A DNA stretch of 25,354 nt from a virus: positions 1 through 25,354 of IMG/VR virus record IMGVR_UViG_3300034092_000751. One strand, 5' to 3'. Below, piece by piece: positions 10,201 through 16,796 of the stretch; positions within the stretch are counted from its first letter, which is position 1, and every line of letters begins with the position of its first letter. The notes under the pieces were generated by a model, which saw nothing but the letters and a program-made list of their open reading frames with translations, had not been told where the DNA came from and ran no database searches. The position numbers and the translations under genes are program-made.

Positions 10201-10920
10201 GGAACCGCCACCCGAGCCCCCGCCAACCACTGGTGTTGTTGGGGTTGTTGGGGTTGTTGGGGTTGTTGGTTTCGGATTCAACTGGTTCAGCAGCGTGACC
10301 AAATCAGATTGGCCGAGACCACCCTGTTGGCCCTCGTATGTGGCACCACGGTTGAATGGGTTGTTGATGGCAGCTTGGCGCAGCTCCTCCAAGGTCTTCT
10401 CGTTGGAGGAAACAACATTACCTTTTTCGTCGCGGAACGTGGCACCACCGCCGTAGTTGATGCCGCCCGAGCCGGGACGACGACCCACAGGAGGCGCTGT
10501 CAGCATGTTGCTTGTGGCCGTCAGTTTGGGAATTTTGCCTTGGTAGCCGGTGGGCGTGGAGCCGCTTGGGCGTGATGCCGCTAGCAACCCACCACCAAGA
10601 GCGGCCAACTGGGCGGGGTTTGTCAGAATGCCTTTGAGTTGGTTCCAAAGCGGCGTCCCATAAGAAGCAATAATTTTCTCCATGGCGGCACGCGCCGCTG
10701 GAGTCATTGCACCCTGCAGCCAATCCGAGTAAGACTTGCCACCAGTAATTTCTTTCAATTCCTGTTCCGGGATAAGGCCCGCTGCCGTGTCTGCATCAGC
10801 GCCATCATCGCTCGGCGAAGGGGTGTCGGTTCCGTAGCCGGGGATTACAACTTCCGTTACCGGGGTCTCGCTCTCGCCGTTATCGCGCAGCTCGCCGTCT
10901 TCATCAATGTAAAGCGCCAT
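7273..10920 (-). CDS. Large virion-internal (ejection-type) protein, 1215 aa
   Basis: The start is the ATG at 10920, preceded by an AAGGAG site lying in the end of the upstream gene. The acidic N-terminus is followed by Gly- and Pro-rich linkers with a Pro-Thr-Thr tandem repeat at about 218-230. A conserved segment begins with FVIPADVVSHLGNG at 564, continues through GKGDGMSDSIPTTIGG, and has a second related element from F624 ending in KLYAMMDRVREERTG. This segment type recurs in large internal proteins of many podophage-like genomes. After another Pro/Gly-rich section, the last 220 residues are helical and Gln/Ala-rich, with YMNPYLESALRPQ (about 1003) and GAYGGSRQAI (about 1040), also a recurrent phage pattern. 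No enzyme motif is visible. The most likely role is as an inner-core or DNA-ejection protein (inference from composition and position). Confidence 0.75.
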   Translation of the reverse strand: MALYIDEDGELRDNGESETPVTEVVIPGYGTDTPSPSDDGADADTAAGLIPEQELKEITGGKSYSDWLQGAMTPAARAAMEKIIASYGTPLWNQLKGILTNPAQLAALGGGLLAASRPSGSTPTGYQGKIPKLTATSNMLTAPPVGRRPGSGGINYGGGATFRDEKGNVVSSNEKTLEELRQAAINNPFNRGATYEGQQGGLGQSDLVTLLNQLNPKPTTPTTPTTPTTPVVGGGSGGGSGNVVVGGGVPTPGATKPGGSAVSVPGQYGAIARPGYQQTPYTGATKGTPLPDGRILTAQGIYNPKTGDVITPDGYRVNAFGGAVTANKDTLSAEDAELMKGLTFSMDPNKDATPEEVKNYIQWQMTQANPLGQGTLADVYAKQGITDPYNSPIVQQQAQEQLKRQDRRDAMYSATQMGLDPTLAHSPQGYGMWEDPNWMAKQTAGAAATAQRGQQQAAAAPNVTVGGGIAGAAPAPQPAPQPAAPPPDVNDWASSQEGQAAGGINSVYDSINSFLATNPSQEALQGAMQQFGVDESTLNAAKAYGAQNEPVIGAAAGGLLPNGFVIPADVVSHLGNGSSEAGLKLLVSNLGAEPIKGKGDGMSDSIPTTIGGKQEARVANEEAFISPEMVKKIGGGDAKKGAKKLYAMMDRVREERTGTTEQGKQIDPNKFMPGGSVKKYATGGTTMPAGATGSESSLSNWGGDYVTNMLGQGAALANKPYDAYTGPLTAGSSQLQNQAFNMAGNLRTPGSIGQAANTAGGIANLAANMRYTPQTTSFLGTPNRTGLDMAPSYGMGMGMPQQQPYPMGTPSNPIPMPRPGVAPPPTGGPTPPPAGIYNGREPLLADGPRNDYDPQQDNGINYAGGSRDFDESTGTYRSEDGRGMFQTKPMREYGGSQYNPATGAESRDLVKLQPGDPRLQGGMSTLPSNKLPPGFQQEPSTGGGTPLPFGESSEPFMQGDAMTGGVMRPPSQEAGLPGLMQGQQGRQPQQPQASQPVGNIAQQYMNPYLESALRPQMAEMQRAADIARVQDAGRLTQAGAYGGSRQAIMESEGRRNLMGKQSDALAQGYSTAYDKAMQQFNADQARSAQEAQFGATFGLQGLQTGLQGAQTQAQAGALQSQSDLANLRGTLEAGGVQRGIESEGIAADKAQFEEARLNPYKMVQFQQSLLSGLPLAAQSYNIPGASNLQQFAGGATTVQQLLDILSGKTAAPAKN
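10232..10267. repeat. 9-base tandem repeat encoding Pro-Thr-Thr linker
   Basis: Four copies of a 9-base unit (GGGGTTGTT, the first with one change) on the plus strand. On the coding strand it encodes a Pro/Thr linker of the 1215-residue protein. Three units are perfect, so slippage could vary the copy number. Confidence 0.9.
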
Positions 10921-10921
10921 C

Positions 10922-12418
10922 TCAGCTCCTTAAAAGCCGCGCAAGTTCGCGGGCTCGTGTAACAGGGTCACCTGCCGGAGGCGCAGACAGGGAAGTTCCA
11001 AAAATATCTTCCATCAATTGTACGTCTGCAGAGTTATCCTGACCAGATGACACAATCGTTGGTGCGGCTTGCTGTCCGCCGCCCAAAAGGGATGCGAGCT
11101 GGTTGATGTCGATGCCCTGCCCCGGCTTGGTTGGAACCTTGGCCACCCCCGCAGGTGGCTTTGCCGCAGCGCCCGGAGTTTTGGGGGCACCTGCGCCAGC
11201 GCTGTTCATGATCTGCTGGCCAGTCAACGGCGTCTTGCTGTTCTGCATGTAGCTGGTGTCGATCACCGTGCCGTCGGGCAGAGTCCAGTTGCCAGTGTCT
11301 GGGTTGTATTGGTAGTCGTCCATGGAACCAATGTTGGTCCCCGAGGTCTCATTGGTCAGATCGCCAAAACTCAGAGCACCGCCTTCATCCGGCATGAAGT
11401 GGCCAGTGATCTCGTCAAAGTACCCCTTGGTGTCCGGGGCATAGGTAGGCGGGGCAATATAACCCTCACCACCCGGGGCAAAGTACCCCTCGATCATGTC
11501 AGAGCTTTTGGGTCCGTCGAAAGCATCCTTTGGTAAAAAACCAGCGCCAGCCTTGATGATGGCCGCTGGGTCCTCGCTTTGGAGGGCCGTAACCATGCCA
11601 AGTGCCTTGCCGATGTCTTGCGTGGAGAACCCGGCCACCTCAGAAACACCGGCCAAGTTTGCCCCGCCGAGCGCAGCGCCCAGCAGGTCCTTGCTCTCCA
11701 GCGCCTTGAGCACGGTCGCAGCCTGCCGTACGTTGTTGAGTGTGTTTGCCGTCTCGATACTTGCCCCGAGTTTTCCAGCCAGCGGCACTGCGGCGCTCAG
11801 GCCAGACAGCAGCGCCTTTTCCCAATCGCCTTTGGATGCCGCGTATGCAGCATTGGCCGCAGCGATGTAGGGGCCGACGCCGGGGATAAACGGGGCAACC
11901 ATGTTGACGGCAGGGCGCAGGAAGTCCTCACGAAACTCCATCCAATCGCTTTGCTTTGGTGTTGAATAGGCCACAGGCGTGCCATCAGGGGCAAACTGCA
12001 ACTTGTATTCGTTTTTAAAACCATGGTTAGGCATAGTGACAGCCGCACCTGTGGGTTTGTGGTACAGCTCGGTGTCCATGTAGGTCTCAGGCCCGTTGTA
12101 CCCGTCTTGCGTGCGCTCCACTTGCCTCTGGCCAAGGTCGTAGATCGAGTCGGTGCCGGTCTCTGCCAGCCGGAAGGCAGTATCCCAGACCGTATCAGCT
12201 TCCCCAATCTTGCCAGCAGAGGTCGGCACCTTGTATTTCTTTTTCTGGTCTGCCAACTCTTGGTGAATGGCAATCACCCGATCCGCAAACGACAGTCCTT
12301 TTTCGGACTTACCGCCCTCAAGACCGCCGTACGTCTTGCGGATGAAGTCGGCAGTGATGTCGCCAGAACGCGCTTGATTGGCGTACTGGGAATATGCGTC
12401 GTCCCATGGGTTTGCCAT
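10922..12418 (-). CDS. Putative internal virion protein, 498 aa
   Basis: The start is the ATG at 12418 with an AAGG site overlapping the stop of the small gene upstream, and the stop lies 1 base before the next ATG. The N-terminal 170 residues are mixed and charged. Residues about 178-222 contain an Ala-rich hydrophobic stretch (PFIPGVGPYIAAANAAYAA) that could insert in or lie on a membrane, like hydrophobic stretches in ejection proteins. The middle is helical and Ala-rich and the C-terminal third is Gly/Pro-rich with a short conserved-looking final helix. I do not recognise a named family. As the first and smallest of four consecutive large proteins it occupies the place of T7 gp14, so a pilot or ejection role is plausible but not shown. 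Confidence 0.65.
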   Translation of the reverse strand: MANPWDDAYSQYANQARSGDITADFIRKTYGGLEGGKSEKGLSFADRVIAIHQELADQKKKYKVPTSAGKIGEADTVWDTAFRLAETGTDSIYDLGQRQVERTQDGYNGPETYMDTELYHKPTGAAVTMPNHGFKNEYKLQFAPDGTPVAYSTPKQSDWMEFREDFLRPAVNMVAPFIPGVGPYIAAANAAYAASKGDWEKALLSGLSAAVPLAGKLGASIETANTLNNVRQAATVLKALESKDLLGAALGGANLAGVSEVAGFSTQDIGKALGMVTALQSEDPAAIIKAGAGFLPKDAFDGPKSSDMIEGYFAPGGEGYIAPPTYAPDTKGYFDEITGHFMPDEGGALSFGDLTNETSGTNIGSMDDYQYNPDTGNWTLPDGTVIDTSYMQNSKTPLTGQQIMNSAGAGAPKTPGAAAKPPAGVAKVPTKPGQGIDINQLASLLGGGQQAAPTIVSSGQDNSADVQLMEDIFGTSLSAPPAGDPVTRARELARLLRS

Positions 12419-12419
12419 A

Positions 12420-12674
12420 TCAGACCTTCACTTTCAATACGTTGGACGCCGTGGTGTCCCGGTATACGTCACCCACGCGCAGATTGGCCACATCCGCCTG
12501 CGTTGGAAGCGTGTTGATGTCGATGTTTAAAGCGGCAATGTTGATTGGTTGCACAGCATTGATCTGCTTGAAGAACAAGTTGAAGATGTTCTGCATCTGG
12601 TCCATGAACGCAGTGGTGTACTGCGCTGGCGCGGCGGTTGGCCGAGGCGGGGTTACGCGACTGAACATGCCCAT
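12420..12674 (-). CDS. Small conserved phage protein, 84 aa
   Basis: Short protein between the nozzle-like gene and the first large internal protein, with a GGAG site upstream of the ATG at 12674 and only 2 bases to each neighbour. The N-terminus is Pro/Thr/Ala-rich, the middle carries an amphipathic helix (FMDQMQNIFNLFFKQINAV), and the C-terminal half looks like a small beta-structured tail containing LRVGDVYRDT. No function can be assigned. Size and location suggest a minor virion component or an assembly partner of the adjacent tail or core proteins. A second in-frame ATG at codon 3 is an alternative start. Confidence 0.6.
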   Translation of the reverse strand: MGMFSRVTPPRPTAAPAQYTTAFMDQMQNIFNLFFKQINAVQPINIAALNIDINTLPTQADVANLRVGDVYRDTTASNVLKVKV

Positions 12675-12676
12675 GG

Positions 12677-14587
12677 TTATCTCCGTCCGTCAGGTCTGAG
12701 GTCGAGTCGGGGAGCCCCAAGCTGCCACGTTACGCCAAGCCCATCGCTCTCCACCTTCACAGACATCTGACGTGCCCGCACCCGGGTGAAAATCTGGCCG
12801 GTGAATTCTTCAATCGGCAGAACTGCGGTGCGCGTGATTGGCCGGTTGTTCTCACCTCCCACCGAAGGAGGCGTGGTGTACCCAGAACCCGAGTTCTTCA
12901 GAGGCTGCATGTACATCCGGGCCGTAGGGGACGCGGCGTCAGACCCCCGGAAAGTGATGTCCGGCAGGACGCGGTATAGGAACATGAAGTTGTGCCCGTC
13001 GTCCAGATCGAATTCAGCGGACGTGATCGTTGCTGCGATTGGCGTAGGCATGGCCGTGGAGTTGTCGTCCACACCCGACTCATGGTTCACAATGTTGTTC
13101 AGGTACGTCGCAGCAATTGGGTAGTCCCGCAGGCCGGAATCCAGCCATGCCGAGCGGCTCATGTTGCCGTAGTACCAGATGTCTTCAAGGTAGTTGTAGA
13201 TGACGTACTTGTCCGCTACCAGCGATCCAGCAGAGCAGTAGAACCACCAGACCTCGTTGAAACCCTCATTGGTCCCAGCAAACACCTGCGAATACTGGTC
13301 TTTGTCCAGATCGGAGAAGATGTACTGGCGCAGATCGCAGCGCAAGGTTTGGACTCGACCATCGTACTTGTAGAACTTGTCCACGCCCATCCAGAACGTG
13401 ACGCCAGATGCAATGGTGACTGCGTTCTGGCTGACGATGGACGTGTTGTCGCCCAGCAGTGTTGCGCCCCACACAGCCGGTGGTCCAAGGTACTGCAGGG
13501 CATACACGGCGTTGTCGGTGAACACAATGATTTCTTGGCGCGATTGGATTGCCGTGATGATCTCTGAACCCCGGGATAGCTGCAGGCTACCCGCTTGGTT
13601 TGTTGCTGCTGGCGTCCAGTTTGCCGCATCCTCTTGGTCGGACCAGCGGATCAACATCGGGTTTTGCGTGGCACTTCCAAGATCGTTGCATCCAAAGCAC
13701 AGCACGAAGCGACTTACGTCCGAAACCAATATGGTGTTCTGCACCGTGGGCACATCCGAAGCGCCGCCCAAGGATGTCAGGTTTACTGCCCGGGTGCCTG
13801 TGCCAGCCGAAGAGTCCCAGTAGTAAATGGCTCCGCCTCGTGGCCCGAAGATCAGGTCTTCGCCAAAGTTGAACTGGCTCCACAGGCGCAGGGTTTCCAA
13901 GGACGATGTGCCTGTACCCCATGGGCCAGCGCCCCAGCCGCCAGCGCCCCAGCCGACCAGCGGGACGGCGTACTCAAAGCCGGTGTTGATCTGGTAAGCG
14001 GCAACGACCGAAGCCCCGCCGCCCGGAGAGCCCGACACGTCAGTGGCGTTGGCCGTAGCCGAGACGGTGATGGTGTAGGAGTTTGCATCCACCACGGTGA
14101 CTTGGTATTCTGCGTTGAGCACGCCCGCCGTGATGTTGCCGCCAAGGCCTACTGCCCCGCTGAAGGTCACAAAGTCCCCAGTGAGGCAGCCGTGTGCGGT
14201 GTCTGTGACGGTGATGACGCTGGAGCCCAGCGTGGCCACGAACGGGTTGTTGTTGATCGTCGGGGAACCGCGCAACGGCGTGATGTCGTAGTACGAGCCG
14301 CCGTTTTCAATGTAGAACTTGAGGTTCGTGCCCACGCCCAGCAGGTTGGCCCCGCCCAGCGTCACCCAGTTCCAAAGCGACCGGCATACACCAAGGAAGG
14401 AGTTTGCCGAGATGCGCTCCCAGCCACCGATCTTTTCAGGTGATCCAGAACGGAACCGAATCTTGTCGCACTCGTACCAGCCAGCAGAATACGCGCCGTT
14501 GACCCCCGTGGGTCCGACATTTTCTGAGAGGTAGCGCGTGTTTTCGCGGCTTACCCCCGGGCGGAATAGTAATTTTTTGAGTGGCAT
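12677..14587 (-). CDS. Large beta-rich tail protein (tail nozzle / DNA-stabilisation candidate), 636 aa
   Basis: The start is the ATG at 14587 with a GAGG site. The N-terminus reads like a recurrent phage family: FRPGVSRENTRY followed by GWYECDKIRFRSGSPEKIGG. Residues about 110-200 form a Val/Thr/Gly-rich beta domain. A Trp-Gly repeat (GWGAGGWGAGPWGTG) sits near 209-223. The following 300 residues have repeated beta-strand and Trp-containing blades (WSDQEDAANWTP, VDKFYKYDGRVQTL, VWWFYCSAGS) suggesting a beta-propeller. This organisation is compatible with the nozzle proteins of podoviruses (T7 gp12-like) or P22 gp10-type stabilisation proteins, but I see no direct similarity to either. It lies immediately upstream of the internal-protein genes, as T7 gene 12 precedes genes 14-16. 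Virion structural protein is firm; nozzle is an inference. Confidence 0.7.
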   Translation of the reverse strand: MPLKKLLFRPGVSRENTRYLSENVGPTGVNGAYSAGWYECDKIRFRSGSPEKIGGWERISANSFLGVCRSLWNWVTLGGANLLGVGTNLKFYIENGGSYYDITPLRGSPTINNNPFVATLGSSVITVTDTAHGCLTGDFVTFSGAVGLGGNITAGVLNAEYQVTVVDANSYTITVSATANATDVSGSPGGGASVVAAYQINTGFEYAVPLVGWGAGGWGAGPWGTGTSSLETLRLWSQFNFGEDLIFGPRGGAIYYWDSSAGTGTRAVNLTSLGGASDVPTVQNTILVSDVSRFVLCFGCNDLGSATQNPMLIRWSDQEDAANWTPAATNQAGSLQLSRGSEIITAIQSRQEIIVFTDNAVYALQYLGPPAVWGATLLGDNTSIVSQNAVTIASGVTFWMGVDKFYKYDGRVQTLRCDLRQYIFSDLDKDQYSQVFAGTNEGFNEVWWFYCSAGSLVADKYVIYNYLEDIWYYGNMSRSAWLDSGLRDYPIAATYLNNIVNHESGVDDNSTAMPTPIAATITSAEFDLDDGHNFMFLYRVLPDITFRGSDAASPTARMYMQPLKNSGSGYTTPPSVGGENNRPITRTAVLPIEEFTGQIFTRVRARQMSVKVESDGLGVTWQLGAPRLDLRPDGRR

Positions 14588-14618
14588 CGGTTACCTCGGC
14601 TTTGCGGCATTTTCGCAC

Positions 14619-15134
14619 TTAACTCAGAAACAGCGCAATTTCAGCTTCCCGGCGCTTGACCAGCCCGGGCAGAACCTTGCCGCCACCCTTGGTCCAAGCC
14701 CGGAACGCATCGGCTGCACCCTCCCAGTCACCCCGGTTGGCCTTCATTCGGATGGTGCTGCGCTGGAGGTTGCCTAGCCCGAAGTTGAAGGAAATAGAGA
14801 CAAGAGCGTCAAAAGCGCCTTGACGCCCAACCACGCTGGGAACAAGACGAAGAACACCCCGTTCAAAAGTTCCGACATCAACTCGGAATAGTTCGTCGAT
14901 CTCTTCTTTTGTCCAGACACGGTTGTCCTCCGGTTTTAGTGGGAACTCACTGCGGATCATGGGGATGTCGGCTTTGGTCTTGCCCGGTGGCCGGACCATG
15001 GGAAGCCTGATCTGCTCTTGGTACAGGACATGGCCGTAGCCAATCGTCCAGATGTGCGCTGGGCAAAGGTAGGGCCGAGAGCGTTTGCCCTCGAACCGGT
15101 GCATCAGGTCTTCGCCTGCCTTGCTCAGTTTCAC
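14619..15134 (-). CDS. Endolysin, GH24 phage lysozyme (E-C-T triad)
   Basis: Hydrolyses the N-acetylmuramic acid to N-acetylglucosamine bond of peptidoglycan at the end of infection. The family signature is clear: RFEG with catalytic E15, then TIGYGH at 30-35, then the C-terminal core FDALVSISFNFGLGNL and the final GGGKVLPGLVKRREAEIALFL. By alignment to T4 lysozyme (E11, D20, T26) the three residues here are E15, C24 and T30, so cysteine replaces aspartate. There is an insertion of about 30 residues (Pro/Lys-rich) after GYGH before the standard helix. There is no signal peptide or N-terminal signal-anchor, so export should need a holin pore. The start is GTG at 15134, overlapping the TGA of the holin-like gene as GTGA, implying translational coupling. 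At 171 residues it is normal to slightly long for the family. Confidence 0.95.
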   Translation of the reverse strand: MKLSKAGEDLMHRFEGKRSRPYLCPAHIWTIGYGHVLYQEQIRLPMVRPPGKTKADIPMIRSEFPLKPEDNRVWTKEEIDELFRVDVGTFERGVLRLVPSVVGRQGAFDALVSISFNFGLGNLQRSTIRMKANRGDWEGAADAFRAWTKGGGKVLPGLVKRREAEIALFLS

Positions 15135-15634
15135 TTCTTGCTCCAGCCGCGAGAGCCAAACCAGAAACCGATGATGCCACCAAGCATTGCCATCTCGTCA
15201 GCACTGAAGATCAGGTCGGAATAGCGGATCACGTCGTCAATGCTTTGGATCAGGGTTGGGTGACTCCACAGGTACACCGCCATGAAAGCGTTGATCGCCA
15301 CCAGCTCCAGAACGAATATGTAGGTCACCATGGGCCGCACGGTGCCCACAAAGTTAACGACCCATGTACTTGCCCTTGCCAACACCTTTTCATCGTGCGA
15401 GAGCGCGGCTTCGGTCATTCGAGCATCGGTCTCCATTTGGACCTGTTCGGTACGGATTTCCTCAATCTTTGCTTGGGCGGCAAACCCGGCAGCGGCCATA
15501 GCCAACTCGCGCTCGTTCTGCAGCGCCGCCAGCTTCAGCTCGTGCGCCTGATCGGCCTTGTTCTGGAAGTACTCCAGCAGCTTCGGCAAGCCGGAGATCA
15601 GCAGACCCCCAAGTGTTGAAAGAAGTGTAAGCAT
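15131..15634 (-). CDS. Holin-like membrane protein (resembles 3-TM GTA-type holin)
   Basis: I chose the ATG at 15634, which overlaps the upstream TGA by one base (TGATG). A TTG one codon earlier (15637) is also possible. The 167 residues comprise a hydrophobic or amphipathic N-terminal helix (about 1-22), a long charged helix (25-95), a membrane segment at about 101-122 starting with the motif RPMVTYIF, and a last hydrophobic segment ending in GGIIGFWFGSRGWSKK. The RP-(L/M)-(V/I)-TY motif plus terminal FWFGSR pattern recalls the holin family of gene transfer agents with three membrane helices (GTA_holin_3TM). Its stop overlaps the GTG start of the lysozyme, so the two would be made together. 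The likely role is to open the cytoplasmic membrane for the endolysin. The family call is from memory of motifs. Confidence 0.75.
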   Translation of the reverse strand: MLTLLSTLGGLLISGLPKLLEYFQNKADQAHELKLAALQNERELAMAAAGFAAQAKIEEIRTEQVQMETDARMTEAALSHDEKVLARASTWVVNFVGTVRPMVTYIFVLELVAINAFMAVYLWSHPTLIQSIDDVIRYSDLIFSADEMAMLGGIIGFWFGSRGWSKK

Positions 15635-16251
15635 CAATTACCCCTTTTGGTTAGCATGGCGCTGGCGATCTCCAGCATGAATTTTACTTGCTCGATGTCT
15701 TTCGGTGGCTCCGCCCAGCCCACCGTGATCTGCCCGACAAACCTGTGGCTGTCTGGCGGAACGCTCACCCGGCAGGTAAACGCGACCCCTTTGCCCAGAT
15801 ACCACAGGCCCACCTCAGACTGTGCGTAGCGGTACTCCCCGCAGGGGGTCTCGTTGGTCATCAGCTTGACCACATCCGAATTGTTGGCAGCATTGTGGCT
15901 GAACAGCCCAACGTCGATATCCTCAACGCCCTTGTCCCGACCATCCTTGGTGTAGGCCCGGTACAGCACCCGACTGTTGAACAGCGGGTTGACTTTGAAC
16001 ACCGCCACCACTGCAGCGCCCGTTTGCTTAAACAGCATGGCGCTGGCCTCGTCAGTCCGGCTGGTGTTGATCTCCGGCAGCTTCTTGGACTCCTTGTAGG
16101 CGTCGCGCATGAACTCTTGGTTCTGCCACAGGAAGTAGCCAGCGAAGGCCACCACGCCCATAAGCAGGATCGCGAACAGCTTGAACGGCGAGTCCACATA
16201 CCCGAGCACTTTGTCTAGGGTTGTGTTGGCGTTCAGCTTGTCGTCGCTCAT
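15634..16251 (-). CDS. Membrane-anchored protein with extracytoplasmic domain, 205 aa
   Basis: The start is the ATG at 16251, coupled to the upstream gene by an ATGA overlap. A short cytoplasmic N-terminus is followed by one membrane helix at about 24-42 (FKLFAILLMGVVAFAGYFLW), then a charged linker and an extracytoplasmic globular domain of about 140 residues. That domain has an alternating helix and strand layout (FKQTGAAVVAVFKVNP, FVGQITVGWAEPP) and two cysteines, C137 and C160, that could form a disulfide in the periplasm. The layout of the domain faintly recalls a GAF fold, a weak structural guess only. Its position inside the lysis block suggests a role in lysis, lysis timing or host-envelope modification. 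It is not a typical inner-membrane spanin because the periplasmic part is not a long coiled coil. Confidence 0.7.
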   Translation of the reverse strand: MSDDKLNANTTLDKVLGYVDSPFKLFAILLMGVVAFAGYFLWQNQEFMRDAYKESKKLPEINTSRTDEASAMLFKQTGAAVVAVFKVNPLFNSRVLYRAYTKDGRDKGVEDIDVGLFSHNAANNSDVVKLMTNETPCGEYRYAQSEVGLWYLGKGVAFTCRVSVPPDSHRFVGQITVGWAEPPKDIEQVKFMLEIASAMLTKRGN

Positions 16252-16697
16252 TTTTTGATGTACAGCATGTAAATGATGATGCCGTAAATAAGCAGGCCAG
16301 TAAGGATGAGTGAGGCCACGCCAAGCACCAAATACTCAATGAGCTGGTCCATCTTGGCTTTGCGCAGCTTGATGGCCTTAATTTCGGCCTCTTTGGCTTC
16401 CCTGCGCCTACGAGCAGCGGCAGCTTGGAACTTCTGCCAGTCAGCCCACATGCCCGGACGGCCTGCGTAAACCATGCGTTCACGCAGCTCAACCTCTTGG
16501 GCATTCAACTGCTCCAGAGCCATGAACTCTTCGAGGTCAGAGCCGCCACCCTTTTTATTGGCTTTTTCCTGAATCTTGGCTTTGTTGTCGAAGTAATCAA
16601 AGACCCGAGAGCCGAGCTGGTGTAGCTCTTTGCCGTTGGCCAGCGCACCTTTTATTACTGCGAAGGCTGCATTCGCTGCTGCAATTTCGGCAAGCAT
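16248..16697 (-). CDS. Tail-anchored coiled-coil membrane protein, 149 aa
   Basis: The ATG at 16697 directly follows the TAG of the small upstream ORF with no gap, and the stop overlaps the next ATG as ATGA. The N-terminal 50 residues form an Ala-rich helix then a Gly-rich turn. Residues 53-117 are a highly charged helix with an Arg/Lys/Glu-rich coiled-coil stretch (AAAARRRREAKEAEIKAIK), and residues about 121-146 form a single membrane helix. The protein is thus probably cytoplasmic with a C-terminal anchor. I recall similar unnamed proteins in aquatic phages beside holins, but no function is known to me. Possible roles are holin partner or regulator; it could also be a membrane-associated virion factor. 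Confidence 0.7.
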   Translation of the reverse strand: MLAEIAAANAAFAVIKGALANGKELHQLGSRVFDYFDNKAKIQEKANKKGGGSDLEEFMALEQLNAQEVELRERMVYAGRPGMWADWQKFQAAAARRRREAKEAEIKAIKLRKAKMDQLIEYLVLGVASLILTGLLIYGIIIYMLYIKK

Positions 16698-16796
16698 CTA
16701 CAAACTCCATACAAGCTGAGCAAAAATTCTTGCGCACCAAACCACCAGCCCAATCAGAAGGGCCGCTGCACAGAATGCTACGGCCCAGTCTTTCAT
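16698..16796 (-). CDS. Small single-span membrane peptide, 32 aa
   Basis: A short ORF occupies exactly the space between its neighbours. The ATG at 16796 overlaps the TGA of the lipoprotein gene (ATGA) and the TAG abuts the ATG of the next gene at 16697. The peptide starts MKDWAVAF and has a hydrophobic core (AAALLIGLVVW) at about 10-20, with W4, W20 and W30 near the interfaces, then CARIFAQLVWSL. The precise fit between two coupled genes argues that it is translated. It could be a tiny holin, antiholin or lysis accessory peptide, but the sequence alone cannot tell. Chance is the alternative, because any 32-codon open frame is cheap; the membrane character and the junctions are what support it. 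Confidence 0.6.
   Translation of the reverse strand: MKDWAVAFCAAALLIGLVVWCARIFAQLVWSL

Noticed and set aside
14588-14618. Possible terminator between the endolysin and the nozzle-like gene
   Set aside because: The 31-base gap has no clear hairpin followed by a T run on the minus strand, and it holds a normal ribosome site for the next gene.
15634-15637. TTG as the start of the holin-like gene
   Set aside because: An ATG directly follows and overlaps the upstream stop as TGATG; the TTG would add only one residue. Kept as an alternative.
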